Shown: positions 1 to 5,580 of the stretch, piece by piece | Position numbering within the stretch: the stretch's first letter is position 1 | Layout: each line of letters opens with the position of its first letter | Assembly (NCBI GenBank): GCA_900772675.1 | Contig: CAAGRM010000285.1 | Location: 1 to 5,580, forward strand | Source of the DNA: Lachnospiraceae bacterium | GTDB taxonomy: Bacteria; Bacillota; Clostridia; Lachnospirales; Lachnospiraceae | DNA: 5,580 nucleotides | Direction: 5' to 3' | Program-made: the position numbers and the translations under genes | Notes under the pieces: generated by a model | Databases searched by the model: none | What the model was told of the DNA's origin: nothing | Seen by the model: the letters and a program-made list of their open reading frames with translations, nothing else

Positions 1-1418
1 AAACGTTTTCTGATCTGCTCTAATTCTTTTTCCAGCTCCTGCTGGCGTGCCTGCAGTTTTTTTGCCTCTTCAAAATCGCCTGCGCTGATGGCAGCTTCTT
101 TCTCCTTCTGTACTTCAAACAGCGCCTGCTCCTCTTTTGTCATATTGTCCGGCACCTGATAGCCTGCAAGCTGTACCCCTGCAGATGCTTCGTCGACCAG
201 ATCAATCGCTTTATCCGGCAGAAAACGATCATTGATATAGCGCACACTCATTTTTACAGCTGCTTCCAGCGCTTCATCCGTAATTTCTACGCCATGATGA
301 CGCTCGTAGTATGGACGCAGTCCTTTTAAGATATCGAGTGCCTCGCTTTCTGTCGGTTCTTCTACTTTCACCGGCTGAAAACGACGTTCCAGAGCCGCGT
401 CTTTTTCGATATATTTTCGGTATTCCTCCAATGTTGTTGCACCGATGAGCTGAATTTCTCCGCGGGAAAGGGACGGTTTTAAGATATTGGATGCATCGAG
501 TGCTCCCTCTGCACCGCCGGCTCCGATGATGGTGTGAAGTTCATCGATGAACAGCAGAATATTTTCATTTTCCGTGACTTCTTTAACAACGCGTTTGATA
601 CGCTCTTCAAATTCACCGCGGTATTTGCTTCCGGCTACCATTCCGGAAAGGTCAAGGACAACAACACGTTTATCGCGGATCGTTTCCGGCACGATTCCAA
701 GCGCAATCCGCTGCGCCAGACCTTCCGCAATCGCTGTTTTTCCGACACCCGGCTCTCCGATCAGACACGGGTTGTTTTTTGTCCGGCGACTTAAGATCTG
801 AATGACACGCTCAATTTCCTGCCCACGGCCGACAACCGGATCGAGTTTTCCTTCGCGCGCAAGCTCAGTCAGATCCCGGCTGTACTGATCCAGTGCCGGC
901 GTTTCGCTGATCTGCGCTCCACCTCTTGTCTGCGGTCCGCGGCCGGTATTTGCATTTCCGCTTCCACCGCCCTGCAACGGTGTCTCGCCCATGGCAGTAA
1001 GGATTGCTCCATATAGTTTCTGAATGTTGATCCCCATGGTAAAAAGCAAACGGGTAGCAACACAGTCACTTTCTTTTAAGATTGCAATCAACAGATGCTC
1101 GGTTCCCACAGCTCTGCTCTTAAAACGCGCTGCCTCCGCTTCTGCATTTTCAAGCACTCTGCGTACCCGCGGAGTATAGCCCGGACGGGATTCGGTTACG
1201 GTGTTTCCGCCCGGTGCAATCAGACGGTCAATCAGTTCGGTAAGCTGTCCGGCATCTACGTGAAACTCAGAAAGCACCATGCCTGCTGTGCCATCCTCCA
1301 CGTTCAGAAGTCCGATCAGAAGGTGTTCGGTTCCCACGTAATTATGTCCACATTTTTCAGCTGTCCTAACCGCATATGCCAGTGCTTTTTTTGACTGACT
1401 GGTATATCCTTCTCTCAT
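1..1418 (-). CDS. clpC: ClpC-type AAA+ unfoldase, ATP-binding subunit of the Clp protease (3' end cut by window edge)
   Basis: Cytosolic hexameric ATPase that unfolds proteins and feeds them to the ClpP peptidase. The frame is open from the ATG at 1418 to the left edge, giving 472 residues of an expected ~810-820. Seen in order: two Clp-N repeats (about 5-70 and 80-145), each with a GTEHLL motif (E31 and E107); a Gly-rich linker (about 148-178); and the first AAA+ domain, with Walker A GEPGVGKT (221-228), Walker B LLFIDE (288-293), sensor-1 GATT (326-329) and arginine-finger region LERRF (343-347). A charged UVR/M-domain-like coiled coil follows (about 433-472). The second AAA+ ring and the ClpP-binding loop lie outside. 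The M-domain and DNA-binding-free architecture favour ClpC over ClpB, ClpA or ClpE. E31 and E107 correspond to the B. subtilis ClpC glutamates reported to bind phosphoarginine. The start is set by AAGGAG 11 bases upstream. The gene directly follows a GntR regulator gene and is probably cotranscribed with it. Confidence 0.96.
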   Translation of the reverse strand, partial: MREGYTSQSKKALAYAVRTAEKCGHNYVGTEHLLIGLLNVEDGTAGMVLSEFHVDAGQLTELIDRLIAPGGNTVTESRPGYTPRVRRVLENAEAEAARFKSRAVGTEHLLIAILKESDCVATRLLFTMGINIQKLYGAILTAMGETPLQGGGSGNANTGRGPQTRGGAQISETPALDQYSRDLTELAREGKLDPVVGRGQEIERVIQILSRRTKNNPCLIGEPGVGKTAIAEGLAQRIALGIVPETIRDKRVVVLDLSGMVAGSKYRGEFEERIKRVVKEVTENENILLFIDELHTIIGAGGAEGALDASNILKPSLSRGEIQLIGATTLEEYRKYIEKDAALERRFQPVKVEEPTESEALDILKGLRPYYERHHGVEITDEALEAAVKMSVRYINDRFLPDKAIDLVDEASAGVQLAGYQVPDNMTKEEQALFEVQKEKEAAISAGDFEEAKKLQARQQELEKELEQIRKR

Positions 1419-1429
1419 AATACTATTGT

Positions 1430-1435
1430 CTCCTT
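1430..1435 (-). promoter_or_regulatory. clpC ribosome binding site, overlapping the upstream stop codon
   Basis: AAGGAG lies 11 bases before the clpC ATG. Its first base is also the last base of the TGA stop (1435-1437) of the regulator gene. The regulator's ribosomes therefore terminate on the clpC ribosome binding site, an arrangement that favours translational coupling of the two genes. Confidence 0.85.
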
Positions 1436-1821
1436 CATGTTTCGTCTGCGTAATTGCTGTAAATTTCATCTACAAGCTGATGTACTTCTTCTTTTGATAT
1501 ATTTTTGCAGACGGCTTTTGCAAGAATCACCTGCAGATCTTCGCGCAGTTCCTGCATAGCATACAGTTTATCCGCATCGATAGAAATAACGGCTCCTTTT
1601 CTTCGATCAATCGAAAGAAGCCCCTCCTGCCGGAGTACGCTGTAGGCCTTATTTACGGTATGCATGTTGATTCCGATATTGTCTGCGAGCTGTCTTACCG
1701 AAGGTAGAGTATCTCCTTCCTGAATTCTGGAAGTGGCAATACCCAGAATAATCTGATTTCTCAGCTGGATATAGATCGCTTCATCGCTGTTGAAATCGAT
1801 CTGTATTGTCTCATAATACAT
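1435..1821 (-). CDS. GntR-family transcriptional regulator, YtrA-type (short C-terminal domain)
   Basis: A 128-residue DNA-binding regulator. Residues about 10-80 form a GntR winged helix-turn-helix: the start IYIQLRNQI (16-24), the hallmark LPSVRQLADNIGIN (39-52), recognition helix about 51-64 and wing about 70-80. Only about 48 residues follow, mostly helical. This is too short for the FadR, HutC or aminotransferase-like MocR effector domains and matches the YtrA subfamily, where the tail mainly dimerises. The ATG at 1821 has a weak AGGG-type ribosome binding site about 7 bases upstream. A sigma-A-like promoter carrying an inverted repeat precedes it, and clpC starts 16 bases after its stop codon. 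YtrA-type regulators are often encoded with ABC transporters, but here the only visible partner is clpC. The inference is an autoregulated repressor of its own gene and clpC; the inducing signal is unknown. Confidence 0.93.
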   Translation of the reverse strand: MYYETIQIDFNSDEAIYIQLRNQIILGIATSRIQEGDTLPSVRQLADNIGINMHTVNKAYSVLRQEGLLSIDRRKGAVISIDADKLYAMQELREDLQVILAKAVCKNISKEEVHQLVDEIYSNYADET

Positions 1822-1848
1822 AGTTACACCCTGCTTTCTCGTATCGTT

Positions 1849-1871
1849 TTGTTATACATATGTTATAACAA
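1849..1871. promoter_or_regulatory. Candidate operator: perfect 8+8 bp inverted repeat over the gntR-clpC promoter
   Basis: The arms TTGTTATA (1849-1856) and TATAACAA (1864-1871) are exact reverse complements separated by 7 bases. The core reads GTTATA-N7-TATAAC, with the GT...AC outer bases typical of GntR-family operators. It covers the -10 region of the promoter that reads into the regulator gene, so a bound dimer would block RNA polymerase. Binding by the adjacent YtrA-type protein is inferred from position. AT-rich chance symmetry is possible but unlikely at this length and placement. Confidence 0.65.
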
Positions 1872-1888
1872 TTCGCAGACTTTGTCAA
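1860..1888 (-). promoter_or_regulatory. Sigma-A-like promoter for gntR-clpC
   Basis: A perfect -35 box TTGACA (1883-1888) is followed after 17 bases by TAACAT (1860-1865). A better-matching TATAAC (1862-1867) gives a 15-base spacer, so the exact -10 is uncertain. Transcription would start near 1853, leaving a leader of about 30 bases before the regulator ATG. The -35 begins 12 bases past the coaX stop codon and there is no convincing terminator between, so readthrough from coaX may add to expression. I see no tandem GGTCAAA heptads (CtsR box) and no CIRCE repeat in this gap. Confidence 0.7.
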
Positions 1889-1900
1889 CAAACGGTTTCC

Positions 1901-2665
1901 CTACCTGTTTTTCTCGTAGATGATCTGAAGACCTTTCAGAAGCAGATTCTCATCGATGATGATATCATGTCTGCAGTGCGGAATCACAGCTTTCGCCAGA
2001 CCTCCGGTAGCCACAATCGTGCATTTGCAGCCAAGTTCTTCTTCCATCCGTTCGATCATGCCGTCGATGCTGGCAGCGTTTCCATAAATCATGCCGCCTT
2101 TCATACAGTCCAGCGTATTTTTGCCAATGACTTTTTTCGGTGCTGTCAGACTGGTCTGGCTAAGCTGCGCGGCATTTGATACAAGAGCATCCAGCGAAGT
2201 ACGAAGTCCCGGAAGAATCACGCCTCCGATAAAGCTTCCTTTCTGATCAAGTACACTCATCGTCGTGGCAGTTCCCATATCAATAACAATCTGCGGGCAT
2301 GTGTATTCATTCAGAGCCGCTACTGCCACAACAACAAGGTCACTTCCTGCCGTTGCAGGGTCGTCCAGTTTGATATTAAGTCCGGTCTTCACACCGGGGC
2401 CGACAACTTTGACCGGCTTTTTAATGACTTTTTCTGCCGCACTCCGGCAGAGCTCTGTCACCTGCGGAACAACGGAAGAGATGATACCTCCTTCGATCTG
2501 CTCCACCGGAATCTCATACAGTTCCAGTACATTTTTCAGGCTGACTGCGTATTCCAGCTCTGTTTTTGCCTTGTCCGTGGAGAGTCTTTCGATGAAGTAT
2601 GTTTTTTTCCCTTCCACACACCCAAGGACGATGTTCGTGTTGCCGATGTCTATTGCAAGGATCAT
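1901..2665 (-). CDS. coaX: Type III pantothenate kinase
   Basis: Phosphorylates pantothenate to 4'-phosphopantothenate with ATP, the first committed step of coenzyme A synthesis in the cytosol. Family knowledge: type III enzymes need a monovalent cation and are not feedback-inhibited by CoA. The 254 residues match the usual ~255-260. Visible ASKHA-fold motifs: phosphate-binding DIGNTN (6-11), SSVVP (63-67), GVKTGL (91-96), the catalytic-Asp segment AGSDLV (106-111, D109), DMGTATT (129-135), GGVILPG (147-153) and ATGGLA (219-224). The usual GADR reads GSDL here, so the Arg after the catalytic Asp is Leu. The ATG at 2665 is fixed by AGGAGG 10 bases upstream and by the conserved MILAIDIGNT start. 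The gene is divergent from the tRNA gene and has its own promoter; gntR-clpC lies downstream in the same orientation. No birA is adjacent, although the two are neighbours in some Firmicutes. Confidence 0.97.
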   Translation of the reverse strand: MILAIDIGNTNIVLGCVEGKKTYFIERLSTDKAKTELEYAVSLKNVLELYEIPVEQIEGGIISSVVPQVTELCRSAAEKVIKKPVKVVGPGVKTGLNIKLDDPATAGSDLVVVAVAALNEYTCPQIVIDMGTATTMSVLDQKGSFIGGVILPGLRTSLDALVSNAAQLSQTSLTAPKKVIGKNTLDCMKGGMIYGNAASIDGMIERMEEELGCKCTIVATGGLAKAVIPHCRHDIIIDENLLLKGLQIIYEKNR

Positions 2666-2675
2666 GATTCAGGTT

Positions 2676-2681
2676 CCTCCT
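2676..2681 (-). promoter_or_regulatory. coaX ribosome binding site
   Basis: A full-consensus AGGAGG lies 10 bases before the ATG at 2665 and confirms that start. Confidence 0.9.
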
Positions 2682-2714
2682 GTAAAAACTGTGAAATGAA
2701 ATTCTTGTGGTTTT

Positions 2715-2743
2715 ATTATACATGGTGCGACGCCTTGAGACAA
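2715..2743 (-). promoter_or_regulatory. Promoter for coaX
   Basis: The -10 is a perfect TATAAT (2715-2720), with TTGTCT (4 of 6 matches to TTGACA) at 2738-2743 and a 17-base spacer. The predicted start near 2708 leaves a leader of about 40 bases. That is too short for a riboswitch, and none is seen. Confidence 0.75.
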
Positions 2744-2779
2744 GGAAAAAGAGTTCTCGGTAAATTCCATTTTTTTCTC

Positions 2780-2808
2780 TTGCGTCCTTCTCGATTTTAT
2801 GATAAAAT
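2780..2808 (+). promoter_or_regulatory. Promoter for the tRNA-Leu gene
   Basis: TTGCGT (2780-2785), a 17-base spacer and TAAAAT (2803-2808), with an extended -10 TG at 2800-2801. Transcription would start near 2815, about 19 bases before the mature tRNA. It lies back-to-back with the coaX promoter, and the two -35 boxes are about 36 bases apart. Confidence 0.65.
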
Positions 2809-2833
2809 ATATTTTGTTCTGATTACGAACAAT

Positions 2834-2916
2834 GCCGCTGTGGCGGAATTGGTAGACGCACTTGACTCAAAATCAAGCGGTGAATAACCGTGCCGGTTCG
2901 AGTCCGGCCAGCGGCA
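2834..2916 (+). tRNA. tRNA-Leu, anticodon CAA (reads UUG)
   Basis: A complete class II tRNA of 83 bases. Acceptor stem GCCGCTG (2834-2840) pairs with CAGCGGC (2909-2915), and the discriminator base is A2916. Anticodon stem CTTGA/TCAAG (2861-2865 with 2873-2877) encloses loop CTCAAAA, placing anticodon CAA at 2868-2870. A long variable arm with its own stem (CGGT...ACCG, 2878-2890) is as expected for leucine. T stem GCCGG/CCGGC (2892-2896 with 2904-2908) encloses TTCGAGT. The 3' CCA is not encoded and must be added by tRNA nucleotidyltransferase. It is a stand-alone gene with its own promoter and terminator. Confidence 0.97.
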
Positions 2917-2921
2917 TAGCT

Positions 2922-2964
2922 AAAAAAGATCTGCAAAAACGAAAGTTGATGCAGATCTTTTTTT
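2922..2964 (+). terminator. Intrinsic terminator of the tRNA-Leu gene
   Basis: A perfect 14-bp stem: 2922-2935 (A-run, then GATCTGCA) pairs with 2950-2963 (TGCAGATC, then T-run). It has a 14-base loop and runs into a T-tract (2958-2964). It begins 6 bases after the tRNA 3' end. The A-run on the left arm means it could also act on minus-strand transcripts. Confidence 0.92.
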
Positions 2965-2965
2965 A

Positions 2966-3000
2966 CTTTCCAGGAAACTTCGTGGAATTTTCCTGGAAAG
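2966..3000. repeat. Hairpin built from two 11-bp palindromes, TTTCCWGGAAA, 22 bp apart
   Basis: The 12-base arms 2966-2977 and 2989-3000 are perfect reverse complements around an 11-base spacer. Each arm also contains an 11-bp near-identical palindrome, TTTCC-A-GGAAA (centre 2972) and TTTCC-T-GGAAA (centre 2994). Their centres are 22 bp apart, about two helical turns. No T-run follows on either strand, so it is not a standard terminator. It sits between two convergent terminators. It may be an RNA-stabilising or backup hairpin, an intergenic repeat unit, or a protein site; function unknown. Confidence 0.6.
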
Positions 3001-3044
3001 CGAAAAATTGTCTTCCCTTCAAAAAAACAGCTTTTGAAAGAAAG

Positions 3045-3102
3045 AAAACCCCTTTCGCAGAACCCGCCATCTGCCGCACGGTTCTTTTTGAAAGGGGTTT
3101 TT
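3045..3102. terminator. Nested bidirectional terminator, mainly for the pyk-lysA transcript
   Basis: Outer stem AAAACCCCTTTC (3045-3056) pairs perfectly with GAAAGGGGTTTT (3090-3101). Inside the loop, AGAACC (3059-3064) pairs with GGTTCT (3080-3085), forming a two-tier hairpin. T-rich tails follow on both strands: 3098-3102 on plus, and TTTTCTTTCTTTC reading minus. It starts 14 bases past the lysA stop codon, which makes it the lysA terminator. It also blocks plus-strand readthrough from the tRNA side. Confidence 0.88.
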
Positions 3103-3115
3103 CTGTTGTTATCTC

Positions 3116-4393
3116 TTATTTATTTCCAAACATCTTTTCATATTCCGGTGTTCCATCCAGTGTAGCGAAGTAATCTTTCGGGGTTTCTGCGCGGCGGATG
3201 ACTTCAAAGCTGCCGTCCTCTTTTAACAGAACCTCTGCAGATTTTAATTTTCCGTTATAGTTGTAGCCCATTGAAAAGCCGTGTGCACCGGTATCGTGAA
3301 TAAAGAGAAGATCTCCGACCTCTACTTCCGGCAGCATTCTGTCGATAGCAAATTTGTCGTTGTTTTCGCATAAGGAACCCGTTACGTCATATTTGTGATC
3401 GCACGGCTGATCTTCTTTTCCCATCACCGTGATGTGGTGGTAAGCGCCGTACATTGCCGGCCGCATCAGATTGACCGCGCAGGCATCACAGCCAATATAC
3501 TCTTTGTAAATGTGTTTCTGATGGATTGCGCGCGTAACGAGTCCGCCGTACGGTCCCATCATGAAACGGCCCATTTCCGTGTAAATTGCAACATCGCCCA
3601 TGCCGGCCGGAACGAGAACTTCATCGTACACTTTATGTACACCCTCGCCAATCACGCGGATGTCATTGCCTTCCTGATCCGGTTTGTACGGAATTCCGAC
3701 GCCGCCGGAAAGATTGATGAATTTAATCTTCACGCCCGTCTCTTTCTGCAGCTTTACAGCCAGCTCAAACAGTGTTTTTGCCAGAACCGGGTAGTAATCA
3801 TTGGTTACGGTATTACTTGCAAGGAAGGAATGGATGCCGAACTCTTCTGCCCCTTTTGCCTTCAGAATGCGGAATGCCTCAAAAATCTGCTCGGTTGTCA
3901 TACCGTATTTGGCATCTCCCGGATTATCCATGATGTCGGTGCTGATTTTAAACAGTCCGCCCGGGTTATAACGGCAGCAGATTTTCTTCGGAATGTAGCC
4001 TAATGTTTTCTCAAGAAAATCAATATGTGTAATATCATCAAGGTTAATGATCGCACCAAGCTCTGCAGCCAGTTGATACTCTGCAGCCGGTGTTACGTTG
4101 GATGAAAACATGATTTTATCTTTCTCAAATCCCATCGCATCGGAAAGCATCAGCTCCGTGTAAGAAGAGCAGTCGCATCCGCAGTCATATTCACCCAGCA
4201 TTTTGATCAGTGTCGGGTTTGGGTTCGCTTTCACAGCAAAATACTCACGAAATCCCGGATTCCAGGAAAAAGCTTCCTTTACCGCTTTCGCATTCTCACG
4301 AATTCCTTTTTCATCGTAAATGTGAAACGGAGTTGGTACTGCTGCTGCGATTTCTTCCAGTTTTTCTTTTGTTACAAAAGGCTTCTTCGTCAT
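3116..4393 (-). CDS. lysA: Diaminopimelate decarboxylase family (PLP-dependent, fold type III)
   Basis: Probably converts meso-diaminopimelate to L-lysine, the last step of lysine synthesis, in the cytosol. The 425 residues match the usual LysA length. An alanine-racemase-like barrel comes first: PLP-lysine motif YFAVKANPNP (51-60, K55), GIH (186-188, H188 likely stacking on PLP), phosphate-binding SGGVG (229-233) and EMGR (273-276). The C-terminal beta domain has RPAMYGAYHH (311-320), the cross-subunit catalytic pair CE (342-343) and GYNYN (376-380, Y379). The usual HIGS, EPGR and CESGD motifs read HSFL, EMGR and CENND, marking a divergent subgroup. A related decarboxylase of another basic amino acid or polyamine cannot be wholly excluded. 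The ATG at 4393 has AAGGAG 10 bases upstream. The gene follows pyk after 23 bases with no promoter apparent, implying cotranscription, and ends at a strong terminator. Confidence 0.88.
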   Translation of the reverse strand: MTKKPFVTKEKLEEIAAAVPTPFHIYDEKGIRENAKAVKEAFSWNPGFREYFAVKANPNPTLIKMLGEYDCGCDCSSYTELMLSDAMGFEKDKIMFSSNVTPAAEYQLAAELGAIINLDDITHIDFLEKTLGYIPKKICCRYNPGGLFKISTDIMDNPGDAKYGMTTEQIFEAFRILKAKGAEEFGIHSFLASNTVTNDYYPVLAKTLFELAVKLQKETGVKIKFINLSGGVGIPYKPDQEGNDIRVIGEGVHKVYDEVLVPAGMGDVAIYTEMGRFMMGPYGGLVTRAIHQKHIYKEYIGCDACAVNLMRPAMYGAYHHITVMGKEDQPCDHKYDVTGSLCENNDKFAIDRMLPEVEVGDLLFIHDTGAHGFSMGYNYNGKLKSAEVLLKEDGSFEVIRRAETPKDYFATLDGTPEYEKMFGNK

Positions 4394-4403
4394 TCTCTTT
4401 TGT

Positions 4404-4409
4404 CTCCTT
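4404..4409 (-). promoter_or_regulatory. lysA ribosome binding site
   Basis: AAGGAG lies 10 bases before the ATG at 4393, within the 23-base gap after the pyk stop codon, and supports that start. Confidence 0.88.
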
Positions 4410-4416
4410 CTTCTGC

Positions 4417-5580
4417 TTATTTTGCCTGAATAATGTGAAGCATGTTTGTCATATATCCTTCACCCGTCACCTCGTTAGTAGCAGGGTCTCCGGCCGTAAA
4501 AATAACCATATCACCGCGTTCTACAAGCTCCTCACGGCGCACCATATACATAGCATGGGAAATGATGTTCTCCGTAGAATCTTCCTCGTATCCAGTCACC
4601 GGACGAACGCCCCAGTAGAGCTGCATTTTTCTTCTTGCCCATTCATATGGGGTAACGCCGTAAATCGGTACGCTCGGACGAAGGTTGGAGATCAGTCTTG
4701 CGGTCTGACCGGACATCGTCGGGGTCACAATGCAGGCTGCTTTGATGTGTTCTACCATAGAAACGGCTGCGCTTCCGACTGCCGCGGAAACATTCAGCTT
4801 TCCTTCCAGCGCTTTTCCATCGCGGTAATCTTCGAATTTCAGATAACGCTCCGTCTGCTCGGCAATCTTTCCCATCATGGTAACTGCCTCGATCGGATAT
4901 TTTCCGGCTGCTGTTTCGCCAGAGAGCATGATCGCATCCGTTCCATCATAAATTGCATTCGCAACATCGGCTACCTCTGCACGGGTCGGACGCGGGTTCC
5001 GGATCATGGAATCCAGCATCTGGGTTGCTGTGATAACCGGTTTGTATTTATGATTGCATTTTTCAATGATGATTTTCTGTACATGCGGTACCTGGCATGC
5101 CGGAATCTCTACACCAAGGTCTCCCCTTGCAACCATCACACCATCTGCCGCATCGATGATGCTGTCGATGTTCTGCACACCCTCCGCATTTTCGATCTTG
5201 GCAATGATATCAATATGCGCTCCTCCGTTTGCCACAAGGAACTCACGGATTTCGTTAATTGCCTCTGCATTTCGGATAAAAGAAGCCGCTACAAAATCAA
5301 TATCCTGTTCAATACCAAAGAGAAGATCTCCTTTGTCTTTCTCCGTGAGGTTCGGAAGATTGATCGAAACGTTTGGTACATTCACACCCTTCTTCTCTCC
5401 GAGCTCGCCGCCGTTTACTACGGTACAGACAATTTCCGGTGCATTTACTTTTTCTACGCGCAGGCCGATCAGACCATCATCGATCAGAATTGTGTCTCCC
5501 TCTTTGATATCGTCGGTAAGGCCGGTGTAGCTGACCGAACAGTGATTTTCATCTCCGGTCTCCTGAACGGTTGTCAGGGT
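4417..5580 (-). CDS. pyk: Pyruvate kinase, short form (5' end cut by window edge)
   Basis: Transfers phosphate from phosphoenolpyruvate to ADP, making pyruvate and ATP in the last glycolytic step; family members need Mg2+ and mostly K+. The open frame runs to the right edge, giving 387 residues; about 85 N-terminal residues are missing. Visible (numbered from the edge): B-domain end with IDDGLIGL (33-40) and the GVNVPNVSINLP hinge (65-76); active-site IIAKIENAEG (K128, E130); MVARGDLGVEIP (149-160, metal-ligand D154); ITATQML (183-189); and RPTRAEVADVANAIYDGTDA with MLSGETAAGKYP (218-229). The C-terminal allosteric domain has TMSGQTAR (288-295), the usual sugar-phosphate-binding loop. The protein ends there, like E. 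coli PykF (~470 residues), without the extra C-terminal PEP-utilising domain of Bacillus enzymes. The GTG at 5385 is an internal valine, not the start. lysA follows 23 bases downstream. Confidence 0.97.
   Translation of the reverse strand, partial: TLTTVQETGDENHCSVSYTGLTDDIKEGDTILIDDGLIGLRVEKVNAPEIVCTVVNGGELGEKKGVNVPNVSINLPNLTEKDKGDLLFGIEQDIDFVAASFIRNAEAINEIREFLVANGGAHIDIIAKIENAEGVQNIDSIIDAADGVMVARGDLGVEIPACQVPHVQKIIIEKCNHKYKPVITATQMLDSMIRNPRPTRAEVADVANAIYDGTDAIMLSGETAAGKYPIEAVTMMGKIAEQTERYLKFEDYRDGKALEGKLNVSAAVGSAAVSMVEHIKAACIVTPTMSGQTARLISNLRPSVPIYGVTPYEWARRKMQLYWGVRPVTGYEEDSTENIISHAMYMVRREELVERGDMVIFTAGDPATNEVTGEGYMTNMLHIIQAK

Noticed and set aside
534..801. Plus-strand frames opposite clpC
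   Set aside because: They are antisense to the Walker A/B region of clpC and show no domain of their own.
1822..1900. CtsR box or CIRCE element before gntR-clpC
   Set aside because: No tandem GGTCAAA heptads and no GCACTC/GAGTGC inverted repeat were found; the only strong symmetry is the GTTATA/TATAAC repeat.
2666..2714. Riboswitch in the coaX leader
   Set aside because: The predicted leader is only about 40 bases and shows no aptamer-like pairing.
2696..2887. Open frame reading through the tRNA gene (…AELVDALDSKSSGE)
   Set aside because: This is the well-known false peptide produced by translating tRNA-Leu; it has no ribosome binding site and overlaps a complete tRNA.
2834..2964. tRNA-Leu as an integration site for a mobile element
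   Set aside because: The tRNA is intact, with its terminator 6 bases downstream and housekeeping genes on both sides; no integrase or duplicated tRNA end is visible.
2862..3173. 103-residue plus-strand frame after the tRNA
   Set aside because: It starts inside the tRNA, crosses two terminators and runs into lysA on the opposite strand; no family resemblance.
3395..4003. Long plus-strand frame opposite lysA (202 residues)
   Set aside because: Antisense shadow of a well-conserved gene; no ribosome binding site and no recognisable domain.
4417..5385. Pyruvate kinase starting at the GTG at 5385
   Set aside because: The frame continues without a stop to the right edge and encodes conserved B-domain sequence, so the GTG is an internal valine.

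Overview
This window looks like ordinary chromosome from a low-to-mid GC Firmicute. The best fit is Clostridia of the Lachnospiraceae type: strong AGGAGG/AAGGAG ribosome binding sites, TTGACA/TATAAT-like promoters, intrinsic terminators, and protein sequences typical of that group. The assignment rests on protein resemblance only; no rRNA or other species marker is present. All protein genes lie on the minus strand. A single tRNA gene lies on the plus strand.

Reading in the direction of minus-strand transcription (right to left): the right edge cuts a pyruvate kinase gene (pyk, 5' end missing). It is followed after 23 bases by a diaminopimelate decarboxylase-family gene (lysA), probably in the same transcript. 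That transcript ends at a strong nested hairpin (3045-3102). Converging on it from the left is a plus-strand tRNA-Leu(CAA) gene with its own promoter and its own 14-bp-stem terminator. Between the two terminators is a small hairpin made of two near-identical 11-bp palindromes.

Left of the tRNA, and divergent from it, is coaX (type III pantothenate kinase), with a clear promoter and ribosome binding site. Next come a YtrA-type GntR regulator gene and clpC (AAA+ unfoldase of the Clp protease, C-terminal half cut by the left edge). The regulator and clpC are tightly coupled: the regulator's stop codon overlaps the clpC ribosome binding site. The promoter in front of them carries a perfect 8+8 bp inverted repeat over its -10 region, a good candidate operator for the regulator.

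The genes cover glycolysis (pyk), lysine/peptidoglycan precursor synthesis (lysA), coenzyme A synthesis (coaX), translation (tRNA-Leu) and protein quality control (clpC). I see no mobile element, CRISPR array, defence system or biosynthetic cluster. The point most worth following up is the regulator-clpC arrangement. In Bacillus-type Firmicutes clpC usually sits in a ctsR-mcsA-mcsB-clpC operon, and here a different kind of regulator occupies the upstream position.
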